Program-made: the position numbers and the translations under genes | In this document: piece by piece, positions 25,943 through 35,768 of the stretch | How positions within the stretch are numbered: position 1 is the first letter of the stretch | How the letters are laid out: each line of letters starts with the position of its first letter | Notes under the pieces: model-generated | Told to the model about the DNA's origin: nothing | Database searches by the model: none | Seen by the model: the letters and a program-made list of their open reading frames with translations, nothing else | Assembly: GCF_007860185.1 (NCBI RefSeq) | Contig: NZ_SJPY01000001.1 | Span: 395,132-459,131, forward strand | Length of the DNA stretch: 64,000 bases | Source: Novipirellula aureliae | Lineage (GTDB): Bacteria; Planctomycetota; Planctomycetia; Pirellulales; Pirellulaceae | Direction of reading: 5' to 3'

Positions 25943-27115
25943 ATGGCTTCAGAACCAACACTTGACCTTCAGCGGATGATGGCACCGATTTCGGATGACC
26001 ATCCGTCGGGCAGCTATTTGCGAGATACCGATTATGCTCGGCTTCAACGAGCGAAGGATGCTCGGACGCGAGCGGTTGCACTGGAAAAAAAAGTGCGAGA
26101 GTTGGAAATGTACACGGAAGAGGACCTGCAAATGATCCCCGAGGAGGATCGTCATATCGAGTCACCCGATTGGCGTGCCGTTCGCGACATTTGCACTGAA
26201 ATATTGGCAGAGCACTCCAAGGATTTGTGGGTTGCATCATGGTTGATCGAAGCCAATACTCGCTTGTCTGGATTCGCAGGGCTTCGCGACGGGTTTAGTC
26301 TTGTCTCGCAAATCGTTGACCAATACTGGGATGCAATCTATCCGCCCCGCGACGAAGACGAGGGCTATCTAGGAACCGTTTCCCAATTGTCGAGTTTGAA
26401 CGGCGAAGACGGTCCAGGCGTCTTGCTGGTTCCGATCGAGGCGTTACCCGTCATTCCGGGTGAACCCGATTTCACATTCGCAGCGTATCGATTGGCGACA
26501 AAGGGTTCGAGCACGGATATTGGTGAAGCTGATTTTTTTGCAGCCGCTCGGCAAGTCGATCCTGACCGCTTGCGAAACCACGCCGAAGACATTGACCAAG
26601 CGATCGAAACCTTTGCCCAAATGACTCGTATACTCGAGGAAAAATGTGGTGAACATGAAGGTTTACCAGTCGCTCCACCGAGTTCACAGATCCGTAGTGT
26701 GCTTACCGAATGCCAGCGTGCGTTTCGCCTTATCACTCGCGATTGTCTATCGGATGGCGATAGTCATGGTGACAACGGGGATGGCGACGATGGGCAATAT
26801 TTAAGTGAGGCCGGGCCTGACGCAACCAATAACGTTTCGGCAACCGTCGCGCAGGGTGGTGGCGTCAACCTCGATCCCTCGCGTGCCCAAGTCGCTAATC
26901 GTGAAGATGCGTTTCGTTTGCTGCTTCGCGCGAGCGAGTTCTTTCGAAAAACCGAACCTCATTCGCCGGTCAGCTACATGCTACAACAAGCGGTCCGATT
27001 CGGCAGAATGGAATTGCCCGATCTGTTACAAGAGCTGATCACGGATGAAGAAGTTTTAAAGCGTTTTGCAGAAAGAACGGGAGTAGAAATCAAACAAGAA
27101 CGCGATGAATACTAG
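25943..27115 (+). CDS. tssA: T6SS TssA (ImpA-type baseplate/sheath assembly protein)
   Basis: 390 residues. The N-terminal ImpA domain is clear (PISDDHPSGSYLRDTDYARLQRAKDAR, then DLWVASWLIEANTRLSGFAGLRDGFSLVSQIVDQYWDAIYPPRDEDEG at about residues 90-140). The middle is variable and acidic, with DSHGDNGDGDDGQ around residues 272-284. The C-terminal part (about 310-390) has the short-TssA ending FRLLLRASEFFRKTEPHSPVSYMLQQAVRFGRMELPDLLQELI. TssA primes polymerisation of the sheath and inner tube on the baseplate. It starts the second transcription block of the locus, 182 bp after the sigma factor gene and 126 bp before tssB. Confidence 0.93.
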   Translation: MASEPTLDLQRMMAPISDDHPSGSYLRDTDYARLQRAKDARTRAVALEKKVRELEMYTEEDLQMIPEEDRHIESPDWRAVRDICTEILAEHSKDLWVASWLIEANTRLSGFAGLRDGFSLVSQIVDQYWDAIYPPRDEDEGYLGTVSQLSSLNGEDGPGVLLVPIEALPVIPGEPDFTFAAYRLATKGSSTDIGEADFFAAARQVDPDRLRNHAEDIDQAIETFAQMTRILEEKCGEHEGLPVAPPSSQIRSVLTECQRAFRLITRDCLSDGDSHGDNGDGDDGQYLSEAGPDATNNVSATVAQGGGVNLDPSRAQVANREDAFRLLLRASEFFRKTEPHSPVSYMLQQAVRFGRMELPDLLQELITDEEVLKRFAERTGVEIKQERDEY

Positions 27116-27241
27116 GTGTTTTTTACTTAATTCAGTGCACCACCCGGTTTAGTAGTTGCACCGCCCCACCCCCGAGTTTAAAACAGTGAGTGGTGATGAC
27201 ACAACAATCCTATTGCTACCTTCCACCTAGAGGTATTTCAC

Positions 27242-27754
27242 ATGGCTGAAAGCCAACAAAAAAAATTGTCCCGCGTCCGTAAGCCTCGTGTCCACATCAC
27301 CTACGATGTGGAAACCGAAGGTGCTGAGGTCGTCAAAGAATTGCCATTCGTCGTCGGGGTGATGGGAGATTTTTCCGGCGATCCAACGGAGAAGCTCAAG
27401 CCCTTGAAGGATCGCAAGTTTATCCAAATTGATCGCGATAACTTCAATGATGTGCTCACACGCATGACGCCTGGATTGAACATGCGTGTCGAAAATACAC
27501 TTGCCAATGACGGCAGTGAAATGTCGGTCAATTTAGAGTTCAACAAGATTGAAGACTTTGAACCCGCCAACATTGTCGATCAAGTGGAACCATTAAAGAA
27601 ACTGATGGAAACACGTGACAAGCTGCGTGACTTGGCAACCAAGATCGATCGTAGTGACGATCTCGAAAACGTGCTTGAACAAGTGCTTAGTAACACCGAT
27701 CAATTGAAACAGCTATCTGGTGAATTAGGTGTAAATGATTCGGACAACGGTTAG
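27242..27754 (+). CDS. tssB: T6SS contractile sheath small subunit TssB
   Basis: 170 residues, the typical size. Family marks are [34 protein letters not shown] (residues about 11-45), [15 protein letters not shown], and the C-terminal helix [23 protein letters not shown]. TssB pairs with TssC to build the sheath that contracts to push the tube out; the N-terminal strand region also contacts ClpV or TagJ. GAGG upstream gives a suitable ribosome binding site. tssC follows after 62 bp. Confidence 0.97.
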   Translation: MAESQQKKLSRVRKPRVHITYDVETEGAEVVKELPFVVGVMGDFSGDPTEKLKPLKDRKFIQIDRDNFNDVLTRMTPGLNMRVENTLANDGSEMSVNLEFNKIEDFEPANIVDQVEPLKKLMETRDKLRDLATKIDRSDDLENVLEQVLSNTDQLKQLSGELGVNDSDNG

Positions 27755-27816
27755 TAGACCGTCCATCGTAACCTCTCGTAAAACGTTCAAACCCACTCAA
27801 TCCACGGAGTCTCATT

Positions 27817-29316
27817 ATGGCTGAAAAAGCCAAGGCCGATGCCGTCGCTGGCACCCAAACCACCGAAAGTGTCGGCGAGAGTTTGCTTGAAAGTGCAATC
27901 TCGGCAACCAAACAAACCGAACGGTCACGCGCTGAAGAACTTCTCAAAACGTTGACCGAAGAGGCCCTCAAGGGCACCGTTACGTTTGATAAAGATGTGA
28001 TGCGTTCGCTCAATGCCGCCATCGCGGGCATCGATGCAAAGCTGAGCAAGCAATTGGCAGCGATCATGCACCAGCCCAAGTTCCAAAAACTTGAAGGGAC
28101 ATGGCGAGGGTTGCATCATTTGGTGATGAATAGCGAAACAAGTGAAACACTCAAGATCCGTGTTTTGAATTGTCCGAAGAAGCAATTGTTCAAAGACATG
28201 GATCGCGCCGTCGAGTTTGATCAAAGTCAATTGTTCAAGAAGCTCTACGAGGATGAGTTCGGCACACCGGGTGGTGCACCGTTCGGAGCCTTGATTGGCG
28301 ATTACGAATTCACCAACCATCCCGAAGACGTCGACTTACTCGCCAAGGTCAGTGGGGTTGCCGCGGCTTCGTTTTGTCCATTCATTTCCGCTGCCGATCC
28401 GAATTTGTTCGGCTTCGATGAGTGGACCGAATTGACCAAACCGCGTGATTTGGCACGGATCTTTGATACGGCTGAATACACAAAGTGGAAATCGTTCCGT
28501 GAAAGTGAAGACAGTCGTTTTTGTGTGCTGACGATGCCGCGAACCTTAGCTCGTTTGCCGTATGGTGCCAACACCAAAACAATCGACGAGTTCGCTTATG
28601 AAGAGGTGCCGGTAGGTCCCAACGGCGAATCGATTCATGTCGAGCATGACGAGTTCTGCTGGATGAACGCTGCGTATGTCATGGGCACCAAGTTGACCGA
28701 CGCCTTTGCTCAAACCGGCTTTTGCACAGCGATTCGTGGTGTGGAAAATGGTGGCAAGGTCGAAGATTTGCCATCCTATATTTTTAAAGCAGACGATGGC
28801 GATATGGACTTGAAGTGTCCTACTGAGATCGCCATTACCGATCGTCGAGAAAAAGAGCTCAGCGATCTCGGTTTCTTGCCGTTATGCCACTTTAAAAACA
28901 CTGACTACTCGGTCTTCTTTGGTGCTCAAACCGTCCAGAAGCCGAAGTTATACGATCGCCCGGAAGCGACAGCCAACGCTGCGATCAGTGCTCGCTTGCC
29001 CTACATCATGGCGACGAGTCGTTTCTCACATTTCTTGAAAGTCATCGCTCGCGACAAGATTGGTTCGTTCATGGAAGCGACCGATTGCGAAGCTTGGTTG
29101 GATCGTTGGATTCACAACTATGTCACCAGCGATACAAATCCGCCCGCCGACATTCGTGCTCGTTACCCACTAGCCGAAGCAAGGATTCAAGTGCGAGAAA
29201 TTCCTGGCCAACCCGGATCCTACAACGCCATCGCTTGGATGCGACCGTGGCTCCAGATGGAAGAGTTGACGACCAGCATGAGAATGGTGGCAAAGATTCC
29301 GAAGATGGGCGGTTAG
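27817..29316 (+). CDS. tssC: T6SS contractile sheath large subunit TssC
   Basis: 499 residues, the family norm. Sheath blocks include [85 protein letters not shown] and the C-terminal [68 protein letters not shown]. Together with TssB it forms the outer sheath. The stop is followed within ten bases by a long array of stem-loop repeats that separates it from a second tssC-like gene, which may limit read-through or protect the upstream mRNA. Confidence 0.97.
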   Translation: MAEKAKADAVAGTQTTESVGESLLESAISATKQTERSRAEELLKTLTEEALKGTVTFDKDVMRSLNAAIAGIDAKLSKQLAAIMHQPKFQKLEGTWRGLHHLVMNSETSETLKIRVLNCPKKQLFKDMDRAVEFDQSQLFKKLYEDEFGTPGGAPFGALIGDYEFTNHPEDVDLLAKVSGVAAASFCPFISAADPNLFGFDEWTELTKPRDLARIFDTAEYTKWKSFRESEDSRFCVLTMPRTLARLPYGANTKTIDEFAYEEVPVGPNGESIHVEHDEFCWMNAAYVMGTKLTDAFAQTGFCTAIRGVENGGKVEDLPSYIFKADDGDMDLKCPTEIAITDRREKELSDLGFLPLCHFKNTDYSVFFGAQTVQKPKLYDRPEATANAAISARLPYIMATSRFSHFLKVIARDKIGSFMEATDCEAWLDRWIHNYVTSDTNPPADIRARYPLAEARIQVREIPGQPGSYNAIAWMRPWLQMEELTTSMRMVAKIPKMGG

Positions 29317-29325
29317 TCAATCGTC

Positions 29326-29669
29326 TAGTAGCGGCGTCTCGCCGAGACGCCAAACACACGAGTCTAGTAGCGGCGTCTCACCGAGACGCCAAACACACGA
29401 GTCTAGTAGCGGCGTCTCACCGAGACGCCAAACGTCACGAGTCTAGTAGCGGCGCCTCTCCGAGACGCCAAACACACGAGTCTAGTAGCGGCGTCTCTCC
29501 GAGACGCCAAACACACGAATCTAGTAGCGGCGTCTCACCGAGACGCCAAACACACGAATCTAGTAGCGGCGCCTCTCCGAGACGCCAAACACACGAATCT
29601 AGTAGCGGCGTCTCGCCGAGACGCCAAACGTCACGAGTCTAGTAGCGGCGTCTCTCCGAGACGCCAAAC
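29326..29669. repeat. nine-copy 39/40-bp tandem palindrome array between tssC and tssC2
   Basis: Units start at 29326, 29365, 29404, 29444, 29483, 29522, 29561, 29600 and 29640. Each holds TAGTAGCGGCG, the palindrome core GCGTCTCNCCGAGACGC (N is T, A or G; two copies read GCGCCTC) and a CCAAACACACGA-type link. Each copy can form a stem-loop. It shares the core with the clusters at 7386-7650, 41764-42115 and 59980-60003. The 54 bp from 29670 to 29723 hold the leader of tssC2. Confidence 0.92.
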
Positions 29670-29723
29670 GTTACCAATAGTGGAGAGACTCGCCTACTTA
29701 TTCCACTCAAAAGGTGTCCCGTT

Positions 29724-31346
29724 TTGGCCCAAGCCGATCCCAGTTTGCAACGATCCGAGACGGCGCAGGCCGAGGCGCCCGAGGCATCGTACCAAGCCGA
29801 ATCGGCGTCGGCATCGTTGCTTGATTGGGTGTTGGCCGAAAAGGCGGACCAAGCGCATCCTGCGGTCAAAGGGAGTTCGGCATCTTCGCCGCGAACCAAA
29901 TCGGCAAAAGCATCGTCACTTGATGCTTTTTTGGCAGCCCAAAAAGTGGGCGACGCACTCAAGTATTGGCTGGGATCCGATTGGCAAGAAGACAACCGTT
30001 ATGACACCGCCGACGCGGTATCCACGCGGCTTTCTGCTGATATTGCCGCGATCGATGCCCTGCTTTGTGAACAGGTCAATGCGATTCTTCACCATCAGAA
30101 ATTTCAAAAGCTGGAAGCTTCTTGGCGTGGCTTAGCATTCTTGGTTCGGCGTGCCGACATCGAGAGCGATCCGATGATCAAGGTTCGTATGCTGTCGGTC
30201 AAATGGTCGGAATTGGAAAAAGATTTTGATCGAGCCGTCGAATTTGATCAAAGTCAAACCTTTAAAAAAATCTATGAGGAAGAGTTTGGTATTGCGGGTG
30301 GTGAACCGTTCGGGTTGCTGATTGGAGACTACCACGTTCAACATCGATTGTCGGCATCCCATCGGCATGACGACATCGCCGTTCTCCATGGGTTAGCAGG
30401 TGTTGCAGCGAGTGCGTTTTGTCCTTTCCTTTGTGCTGCCACTCCTGATCTTCTCGACCTAGAAGATTTTTCAGACCTTCAAGTGACCCGTGATCACGCC
30501 AAACGAATGGCGATGCCCGATTACCTGAAATGGAACGCCCTTCGCCAATCTGAGGATTCTCGTTTTCTGGGCGTTTTGTTACCTCGGATATTGATGCGTG
30601 GTCCTTACGAGGATGATGGTTCGCGTGTGGATCGTTTCATCTTTGCCGAAGACGTTCAGAATCCCGACGGCAGCGGTTATCTGTGGGGGCATCCGGGCTA
30701 TGCCTATGCAGCCGTCGCGATGCGTTCATTTGCAACCAGCGGCTGGTTGGCCGACATTCGAGGGCTTCGTCAAGACGAAGAGGGTGGCGGGTTGGTGAGT
30801 GAATTGCCATCCTTGAGCTTCCCGACCGATTCGATTGGCGTGATCCCCAGACCGGTGACCGAAATCGCGGTCACCGATGCCCTTGAACGGGAACTCAGCG
30901 AGATCGGTTTGCTGCCGCTTTGTGATTGCAAAGACACACCGATGGCAGTGTTCGCCAGTGGTCAATCGCTGCAAAAGGCAAAGGTTTACGACGACGACAA
31001 TGCCACAGCGAATGCGAAAATCAGCGCCATGTTGCCATACATCCTGACCGTTTCTCGCTTTGCCCACTACATCAAAATAATCGCACGGAACAAGCTAGGG
31101 ACCTACGCAACGGCCGAGGATTTAGAGCGGGTGCTTCACGATTGGGTGATGGATTACGTAACCCCTGATCGCGAAGCATCGACGGATGTGAAAAGCCGAA
31201 AACCGCTGCGGGAAGCCAATATTTCGGTGAAGCCCGATCCTGGTCGTCCCGGTTCGTTTCGCTGCATCATGCGTTTCGCCCCTCATTACGAACTTGATGA
31301 TATGGTCGGAAGCGTCCGGCTTAGCACGATCATTGGCGGCAGTTAA
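29724..31346 (+). CDS. tssC2: second T6SS sheath large subunit, TssC paralogue (ImpD-type)
   Basis: 540 residues. Start TTG at 29724 is chosen because AAGGTG lies at 29711-29716 with good spacing and no in-frame ATG precedes the conserved part. An N-terminal extension of about 85 residues rich in Ala, Glu and Ser precedes the sheath domain. The TssC blocks are kept: [109 protein letters not shown], and ANISVKPDPGRPGSFRCIMRFAPHYELDDMVGSVRL. It is clearly related to tssC two genes upstream. Loci with the imp gene order (impB, C, D, E) carry such a second TssC. It could mix with TssC in the sheath, cap it or form a second sheath. Confidence 0.93.
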   Translation: MAQADPSLQRSETAQAEAPEASYQAESASASLLDWVLAEKADQAHPAVKGSSASSPRTKSAKASSLDAFLAAQKVGDALKYWLGSDWQEDNRYDTADAVSTRLSADIAAIDALLCEQVNAILHHQKFQKLEASWRGLAFLVRRADIESDPMIKVRMLSVKWSELEKDFDRAVEFDQSQTFKKIYEEEFGIAGGEPFGLLIGDYHVQHRLSASHRHDDIAVLHGLAGVAASAFCPFLCAATPDLLDLEDFSDLQVTRDHAKRMAMPDYLKWNALRQSEDSRFLGVLLPRILMRGPYEDDGSRVDRFIFAEDVQNPDGSGYLWGHPGYAYAAVAMRSFATSGWLADIRGLRQDEEGGGLVSELPSLSFPTDSIGVIPRPVTEIAVTDALERELSEIGLLPLCDCKDTPMAVFASGQSLQKAKVYDDDNATANAKISAMLPYILTVSRFAHYIKIIARNKLGTYATAEDLERVLHDWVMDYVTPDREASTDVKSRKPLREANISVKPDPGRPGSFRCIMRFAPHYELDDMVGSVRLSTIIGGS

Positions 31347-31354
31347 GATCCTAC

Positions 31355-31378
31355 CCGCAAAGGGATGCTCCTTTGCGG
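31355..31378 (+). promoter_or_regulatory. hairpin between tssC2 and tagJ
   Basis: CCGCAAAGG and CCTTTGCGG pair perfectly (9 bp) around a 6-base loop directly after the tssC2 stop. No T run follows, so it is more likely an mRNA-stabilising or processing stem than a terminator. Confidence 0.5.
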
Positions 31379-31415
31379 ATGGGCGGTAAAAAACACTTCA
31401 AACGAAAGAGATTCA

Positions 31416-32237
31416 ATGTCCGAAACTCCCCAAACACTGTTCCAAGCCGGAAAGCTAGACGAAGCGCTCGCGCAGTCACTTGCCTTGGTGAAGAAGAATC
31501 CGGCCAACAGCGGTTTGCGATTCCAGCTGGCTGAAATCTCGTGCATTGCCGGTGATTTGGAACGCGCCGAACGGCAGATGGAAACGGTTAGCAACCAAGA
31601 TCCCAATGCGGCACTCGGTGCGGCACTGTTTCGACAACTCGTCCGAGCGGAAATGGCTCGCCGCGAATGCTTTTTCGAAGGTCGTGTTCCCGAGTTCATT
31701 GGTGAACCGAACCCGGTCATCAAACGACACCTGCTCGCACTCGCCGCAATCCGCGAAGGCGACTTAGGCGAAGCGGCGGCATTGATTCAAGATCAAACCG
31801 ACGTCGATACCACGGTTGCAAGAGCCGCTACGACATGGGATGTGAATGGAGAAGCGGTCGGGGAGTTGCGTGATCTCGACGATTTGCTCGCTCCGATCTT
31901 AGAAGTTCACACTTCGACGGGAAAGTACTTTTGGATCGCCTGGGATCAAATTCTATCGATGGAGGTCCATCCGCCCAAGCGCTCGGCAGATTTGCTTTGG
32001 CGGCAAGCATCCTTGTCGATCGAATCGGGGCCGGATGGTGAAGTCTATCTACCGGCGATCTATCTTGATCCAAGTCAGCCCGTTGCTGAAGACGAAAGTT
32101 TACGTCTCGGGCGCAGTACCGATTGGGTGGAAACACACGAGTCCATCGTGCGTGGGCGAGGACAAAAAATGCTGCTCGCGGGCAATCAAGATTTGACTTT
32201 CATGCAACTCGAATCGATCGAGCGTCAGGAGTCCTAA
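31416..32237 (+). CDS. tagJ: T6SS accessory protein TagJ (ImpE/SciE family)
   Basis: 273 residues from ATG 31416, preceded by AAAGAG; the frame is open to 31365 but the family begins MSETPQTLFQAGKLDEAL. Residues 1 to about 110 are TPR-like helices (LFQAGKLDEALAQSLALVKKNPANSGLRFQLAEISCIAGDLERAERQME), followed by DLDDLLAPILEVHTSTGKYFWIAWDQILSMEVHPPKRSADLLWRQA, the ImpE signature. TagJ binds the N-terminal part of TssB and helps ClpV recycle contracted sheath in some T6SS classes. The gene lies between the second sheath gene and tssE, as in other imp-type clusters. Confidence 0.92.
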   Translation: MSETPQTLFQAGKLDEALAQSLALVKKNPANSGLRFQLAEISCIAGDLERAERQMETVSNQDPNAALGAALFRQLVRAEMARRECFFEGRVPEFIGEPNPVIKRHLLALAAIREGDLGEAAALIQDQTDVDTTVARAATTWDVNGEAVGELRDLDDLLAPILEVHTSTGKYFWIAWDQILSMEVHPPKRSADLLWRQASLSIESGPDGEVYLPAIYLDPSQPVAEDESLRLGRSTDWVETHESIVRGRGQKMLLAGNQDLTFMQLESIERQES

Positions 32238-32240
32238 TCG

Positions 32241-32735
32241 ATGTCGCGAATCCCCACCGATTCAAGATTGATCCCCAGCATTCTCGATCGCTTGATCGAC
32301 TTGGAACCCGATCGAAAGACCGAGATGCCAGCCAACCGCACGCAGGTGCTTCAGCAGATGAAGGCAAGTGTCGGCCGGGATCTGCAAAGCCTGCTGAACA
32401 CTCGATGTCGTGCAACGGGATGGCCCAAAGGTCTTGAACAATTATCCAAATCGCTGATGGCCTATGGTATTCCCGATTGTGTTGGAATCAATACTGGGTC
32501 GCGTGAACAACAAGAAGTACTAAGACGAATGATTCAACGAGCCATTGAGGCGTTCGAACCAAGATTGATGAACATTCAAGTCCAACTAGCCGATTCAAAT
32601 AACTCTGCGGATCGAACGCTGCGATTTCGAATCGATGCAATGCTGAGAGTCGACCCGACACCTGAACCGGTGGCCTACGATAGCCGCTTGGATGCGACGA
32701 TGGGGGATTTTTTGGTCAAGGGAGTCCGACGATGA
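32241..32735 (+). CDS. tssE: T6SS baseplate subunit TssE (gp25-like)
   Basis: 164 residues, typical size. The gp25/TssE domain runs over most of the protein: SILDRLIDLEPD near the start, SVGRDLQSLLNTRCRA in the middle (the usual EYR/DL motif region is SVGRDLQSLLNT), LSKSLMAYGIPDCVG, and IQRAIEAFEPRLMNIQV. TssE is the wedge protein that closes the baseplate around the tube and ties to the sheath. Starts three bases after tagJ; its stop overlaps the tssF start by four bases. Confidence 0.92.
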   Translation: MSRIPTDSRLIPSILDRLIDLEPDRKTEMPANRTQVLQQMKASVGRDLQSLLNTRCRATGWPKGLEQLSKSLMAYGIPDCVGINTGSREQQEVLRRMIQRAIEAFEPRLMNIQVQLADSNNSADRTLRFRIDAMLRVDPTPEPVAYDSRLDATMGDFLVKGVRR

Positions 32736-34582
32736 CCGACCGCTTGCTACCCTATTACAACCAGGAACTTGAGTTCCTGCGGCGGTTTGGTTCTCAGTTT
32801 GCCGCCGAGCATCCAAAGATTGCGGGCCGATTGCGATTCGGTGACGATCTTTCCGAAGACCCGCACGTGTCTCGTATCATCGAATCGTTCGCATTGTTGG
32901 CAGCACGAACGAGACTCAAAATCGATGATGATTTTCCTGAAATCACGCATGCACTTTTGAGCGTGCTCTATCCGCATTACCTGGCACCGATCCCCTCGAC
33001 CGCGATCGCCGAGTTCTCGCTCGATCGTCGGCAAGCCGACTTGGTTGCCGGATATCGAATTGAGGCGGATGAACGAGTCGAGAGTGAATCAACCAAAGAC
33101 GGTGTCTGCCAATTCCGCACCGCTTATCCAGTCGAGTTGTTTCCATTAAAAGTTGAATCGGCTTCCTATCGCGGCCAACCGTTTTCATGCCCACCATCCG
33201 ACAGTCTGGCCAAAAGCGAATCGTGTCTGCATCTGCACCTGAAGAGTTTTCGCTCGAGTGTGCCTGTGGAGACAATGGATATTCATCAGCTACGTTTTTT
33301 CATTCGTGGTTTGTCGCGATCGGCGATGGACTTGTACGAACTGATTCACGGCTGCGCTGTCGAGGTATTGCTCGCTCGCTCGCCCGAGGACCAAAATCCT
33401 ATTCGCCTAGGCAGCAAGTCGATCAAGCCGGTAGGGTTTGCTCAGGATCAGGGCTTGATCCCGACGCAGCCGCGGACGTTCAATGGCTATCGGCTTTTAA
33501 CGGAATACTTCGCGGCTCCCGAGAAGTTCATGTTTTTTGACGTTGATGGCATCGACCCGAAGCAATTGAGTGGCTTCGGCGAACACCTGCACGTGTATGT
33601 TCTGATGAAACGTCACCTAGGAGACATCGAGCCGTTTGTTGCGGCGGATTCGATCCGCTTGGGATGCACCCCCCTTGTCAACCTATTCGAACATCGATGT
33701 GAACCGATACGGTTAACACACGGTGTCCCGGAGTATCGGATTGTACCTGACGCGCGGCAACCGCGTGCGTTTGAAGTTCATACGATCACTCGGGTGACAT
33801 CGATTGACAGCGATAAAAAAGAAGTCGTCTTTCATCCGTTTTATTCGATTCGTCATGCAGCCGAACGAGACAAGCGTCGAGGCTTTTATCATCAGCACCG
33901 GCGGCCTGCGGAATTGAGCGGCGGGGAGACGGACCGGGCGACGGATATGTATTTGTCAATCGTCGACCTCGATTTTCAGCCGTCAATTTCGGCCGGGACC
34001 GTGCTCGACGTGCAAACGCTTTGCACCAGTCGAAACCTGCCCGAGCGATTGGAATTCGGCGGTGGACGACCTCGTTTACAACTCGTTCGCGGTGGCCCGA
34101 TCGAAGCCCCACGCTGTGTCACCCAACCTCGCTCGACCGTCCGTCCGCCACTTGGCAAAGCGACCTATTGGCGTTTGATCAGCCATTTGTCCCTCGGGCA
34201 TGTTTCGCTGTTCGACAAACGAGAGGGCGCATCGGCGATGCGAGAAATTCTTAGTCTTTATGACTTTATCCAAGGCAGCGATATTCGCCAACGAATCGAT
34301 TCGCTTCGCTCGTTGACTTGCGAGCATGGTGTCGCGCGCTGTGACCGCGGGGGTGGTGGCGTGGGCGGAGCGACTTTTTGCCGTGGTCTCGATTTGGATG
34401 TTTTGATCGATGAAGACCGATTGAGCAGCGGTGGTGCCTACCTGTTTGGTGCCGTGCTTGAACAATTCCTTGCCCTCTATGCCTCCATTAACTCGTTCAC
34501 ACGAGTCAATCTGCGTAGTACCCTTCGTGAAGAATCGATTGCGAAATGGCCAGCCCGATCCGGAAGAAAAACGCTTCTGTAA
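32732..34582 (+). CDS. tssF: T6SS baseplate subunit TssF (ImpG/VasA)
   Basis: 616 residues, standard for the family. The start MTDRLLPYYNQELEFLRRFGSQFAAEHPKIAGRL is the hallmark TssF N-terminus, followed by DPHVSRIIESFALLAARTRLKIDDDFPEITHALLSVLYPHYLAPIPS. Further marks are LRFFIRGL, the central CTPLVNLFEHRCEPIRLTH, and the C-terminal LDLDVLIDEDRLSSGGAYLFGAVLEQFLALYASINSFTRV. Two TssF with one TssG form the gp6/gp7-like wedge of the baseplate. Four-base overlap with tssE, and a 37-base overlap with tssG. Confidence 0.96.
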   Translation: MTDRLLPYYNQELEFLRRFGSQFAAEHPKIAGRLRFGDDLSEDPHVSRIIESFALLAARTRLKIDDDFPEITHALLSVLYPHYLAPIPSTAIAEFSLDRRQADLVAGYRIEADERVESESTKDGVCQFRTAYPVELFPLKVESASYRGQPFSCPPSDSLAKSESCLHLHLKSFRSSVPVETMDIHQLRFFIRGLSRSAMDLYELIHGCAVEVLLARSPEDQNPIRLGSKSIKPVGFAQDQGLIPTQPRTFNGYRLLTEYFAAPEKFMFFDVDGIDPKQLSGFGEHLHVYVLMKRHLGDIEPFVAADSIRLGCTPLVNLFEHRCEPIRLTHGVPEYRIVPDARQPRAFEVHTITRVTSIDSDKKEVVFHPFYSIRHAAERDKRRGFYHQHRRPAELSGGETDRATDMYLSIVDLDFQPSISAGTVLDVQTLCTSRNLPERLEFGGGRPRLQLVRGGPIEAPRCVTQPRSTVRPPLGKATYWRLISHLSLGHVSLFDKREGASAMREILSLYDFIQGSDIRQRIDSLRSLTCEHGVARCDRGGGGVGGATFCRGLDLDVLIDEDRLSSGGAYLFGAVLEQFLALYASINSFTRVNLRSTLREESIAKWPARSGRKTLL

Positions 34583-35754
34583 TCGACCGGCTTATCAAAC
34601 AGCCGCATCGATTCAGTTTCTTTCAAGCAGTTCGTTTACTGCTAGCGTCCGATGGTGCGCGGTCACTTGGTGCGAAGGGAAACGAAATTGGGACCATCAA
34701 AAATGCCTCCGATGAAGCAATCCGCTTCCGCTCCCTGCCCGCTTTGAAATTCCCTTCGTCCGAAATCACCAATGTCAAGCCTTGTCGCGCTCTCGTGCTC
34801 GATCATGAGCAAGTCAAAGAGCGTGACACAACCAGCGAAGAAGCGAAGATCGAAGAGGAAGCGATTGATCAATTGCGAACGCCGAAGCCCGGTGCACCCA
34901 TCGAGATGGAGATTGCATTTTGGGGATTGATCGGTCCCGTTGGTGCACTACCAAATCACTACACTCAAATTGTGATTGACCGAGTTCGACACAAAGACGT
35001 TGCTCTTCGAGATTTTTTGGATTTGTTCTCGCATCGTCAACTGTCGCTCTTTTACCGAGCTTGGGAAAAAACATTTGTATCGGTCGGTGTTGAACGAGGA
35101 TTGCGCTCAGAAGATCCTCATGCTGATAAACTTCGCGAAGTCCTGTTATCGATTGTCGGACGCGGAACCGAGCACGTTCGTGACCAACTCGAAATCCTCG
35201 ACGATGTCTCGATCTACTATGGCGGCCAATTCGCTGATTGCCCATGCGCAGAATCCCTCGAGCAAATCATCGCCGATTTCCTCGGTTTGCCGACACGGGT
35301 TCTATCGCTTTACGGTCAATGGTTGTTGTTACCGCCGAGTGAGCAATCCCGGCTTGGTACGTTGGGCGGACATAGCCAGCTCGGTATTGACACCGTACTG
35401 GGCGAAAAAACTTGGGATGCCTCATCGAAATTTCGCGTACGCATTGGCTTGGTTCGCTATCGTGAGTTTTTACGTTTAATGCCAACGGGCGACCAATTGG
35501 TACCCATCTGTCAGTTGATCCGCAGCTATGTGGGCTGCGAGTTTTCATTTGATTGCCAAGTTGTCTTGATGGCCAGCGAAATTCCACGTTGTCAACTTGG
35601 CGGTATCGATGAGTCGGCGGACAGCGATATCGGTGCCAATTTAGGCTGGAACACTTGGCTTTGCAGCCAAACGCCAACTCGCGACAGCGACGATGCCGTA
35701 TTCCATCATGATGGATCACCAACCTCATTCTCAAACTCCTTTTCTCGAACTTGA
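34546..35754 (+). CDS. tssG: T6SS baseplate subunit TssG (ImpH/VasB)
   Basis: 402 residues, somewhat longer than the usual 320-350. Start ATG 34546 lies inside tssF and begins MASPIRKKNASVIDRLIKQPHRFSFFQAVRLLL, the family start with the FFQAVRLL helix. Later blocks are IEMEIAFWGLIGPVGALPNHYTQ (the GLxGPxGxLPxHYTE signature), LFSHRQLSLFYRAWEK and PPSEQSRLGTLGGHSQLGIDTVLGEKTWD. The C-terminal about 50 residues are Ser/Asp/Thr-rich and look like a non-conserved tail. TssG joins TssF, TssE and TssK in the baseplate wedge. Confidence 0.95.
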   Translation: MASPIRKKNASVIDRLIKQPHRFSFFQAVRLLLASDGARSLGAKGNEIGTIKNASDEAIRFRSLPALKFPSSEITNVKPCRALVLDHEQVKERDTTSEEAKIEEEAIDQLRTPKPGAPIEMEIAFWGLIGPVGALPNHYTQIVIDRVRHKDVALRDFLDLFSHRQLSLFYRAWEKTFVSVGVERGLRSEDPHADKLREVLLSIVGRGTEHVRDQLEILDDVSIYYGGQFADCPCAESLEQIIADFLGLPTRVLSLYGQWLLLPPSEQSRLGTLGGHSQLGIDTVLGEKTWDASSKFRVRIGLVRYREFLRLMPTGDQLVPICQLIRSYVGCEFSFDCQVVLMASEIPRCQLGGIDESADSDIGANLGWNTWLCSQTPTRDSDDAVFHHDGSPTSFSNSFSRT

Positions 35755-35768
35755 AAGAAGACACAACG

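Noticed and set aside
29326-29669. In-frame open translation across the 39-bp repeats (a repeated-peptide protein)
   Set aside because: Open only because 39 is a multiple of three and the unit lacks a stop in that frame; no start signal, overlaps tssC, breaks at the 40-bp units.
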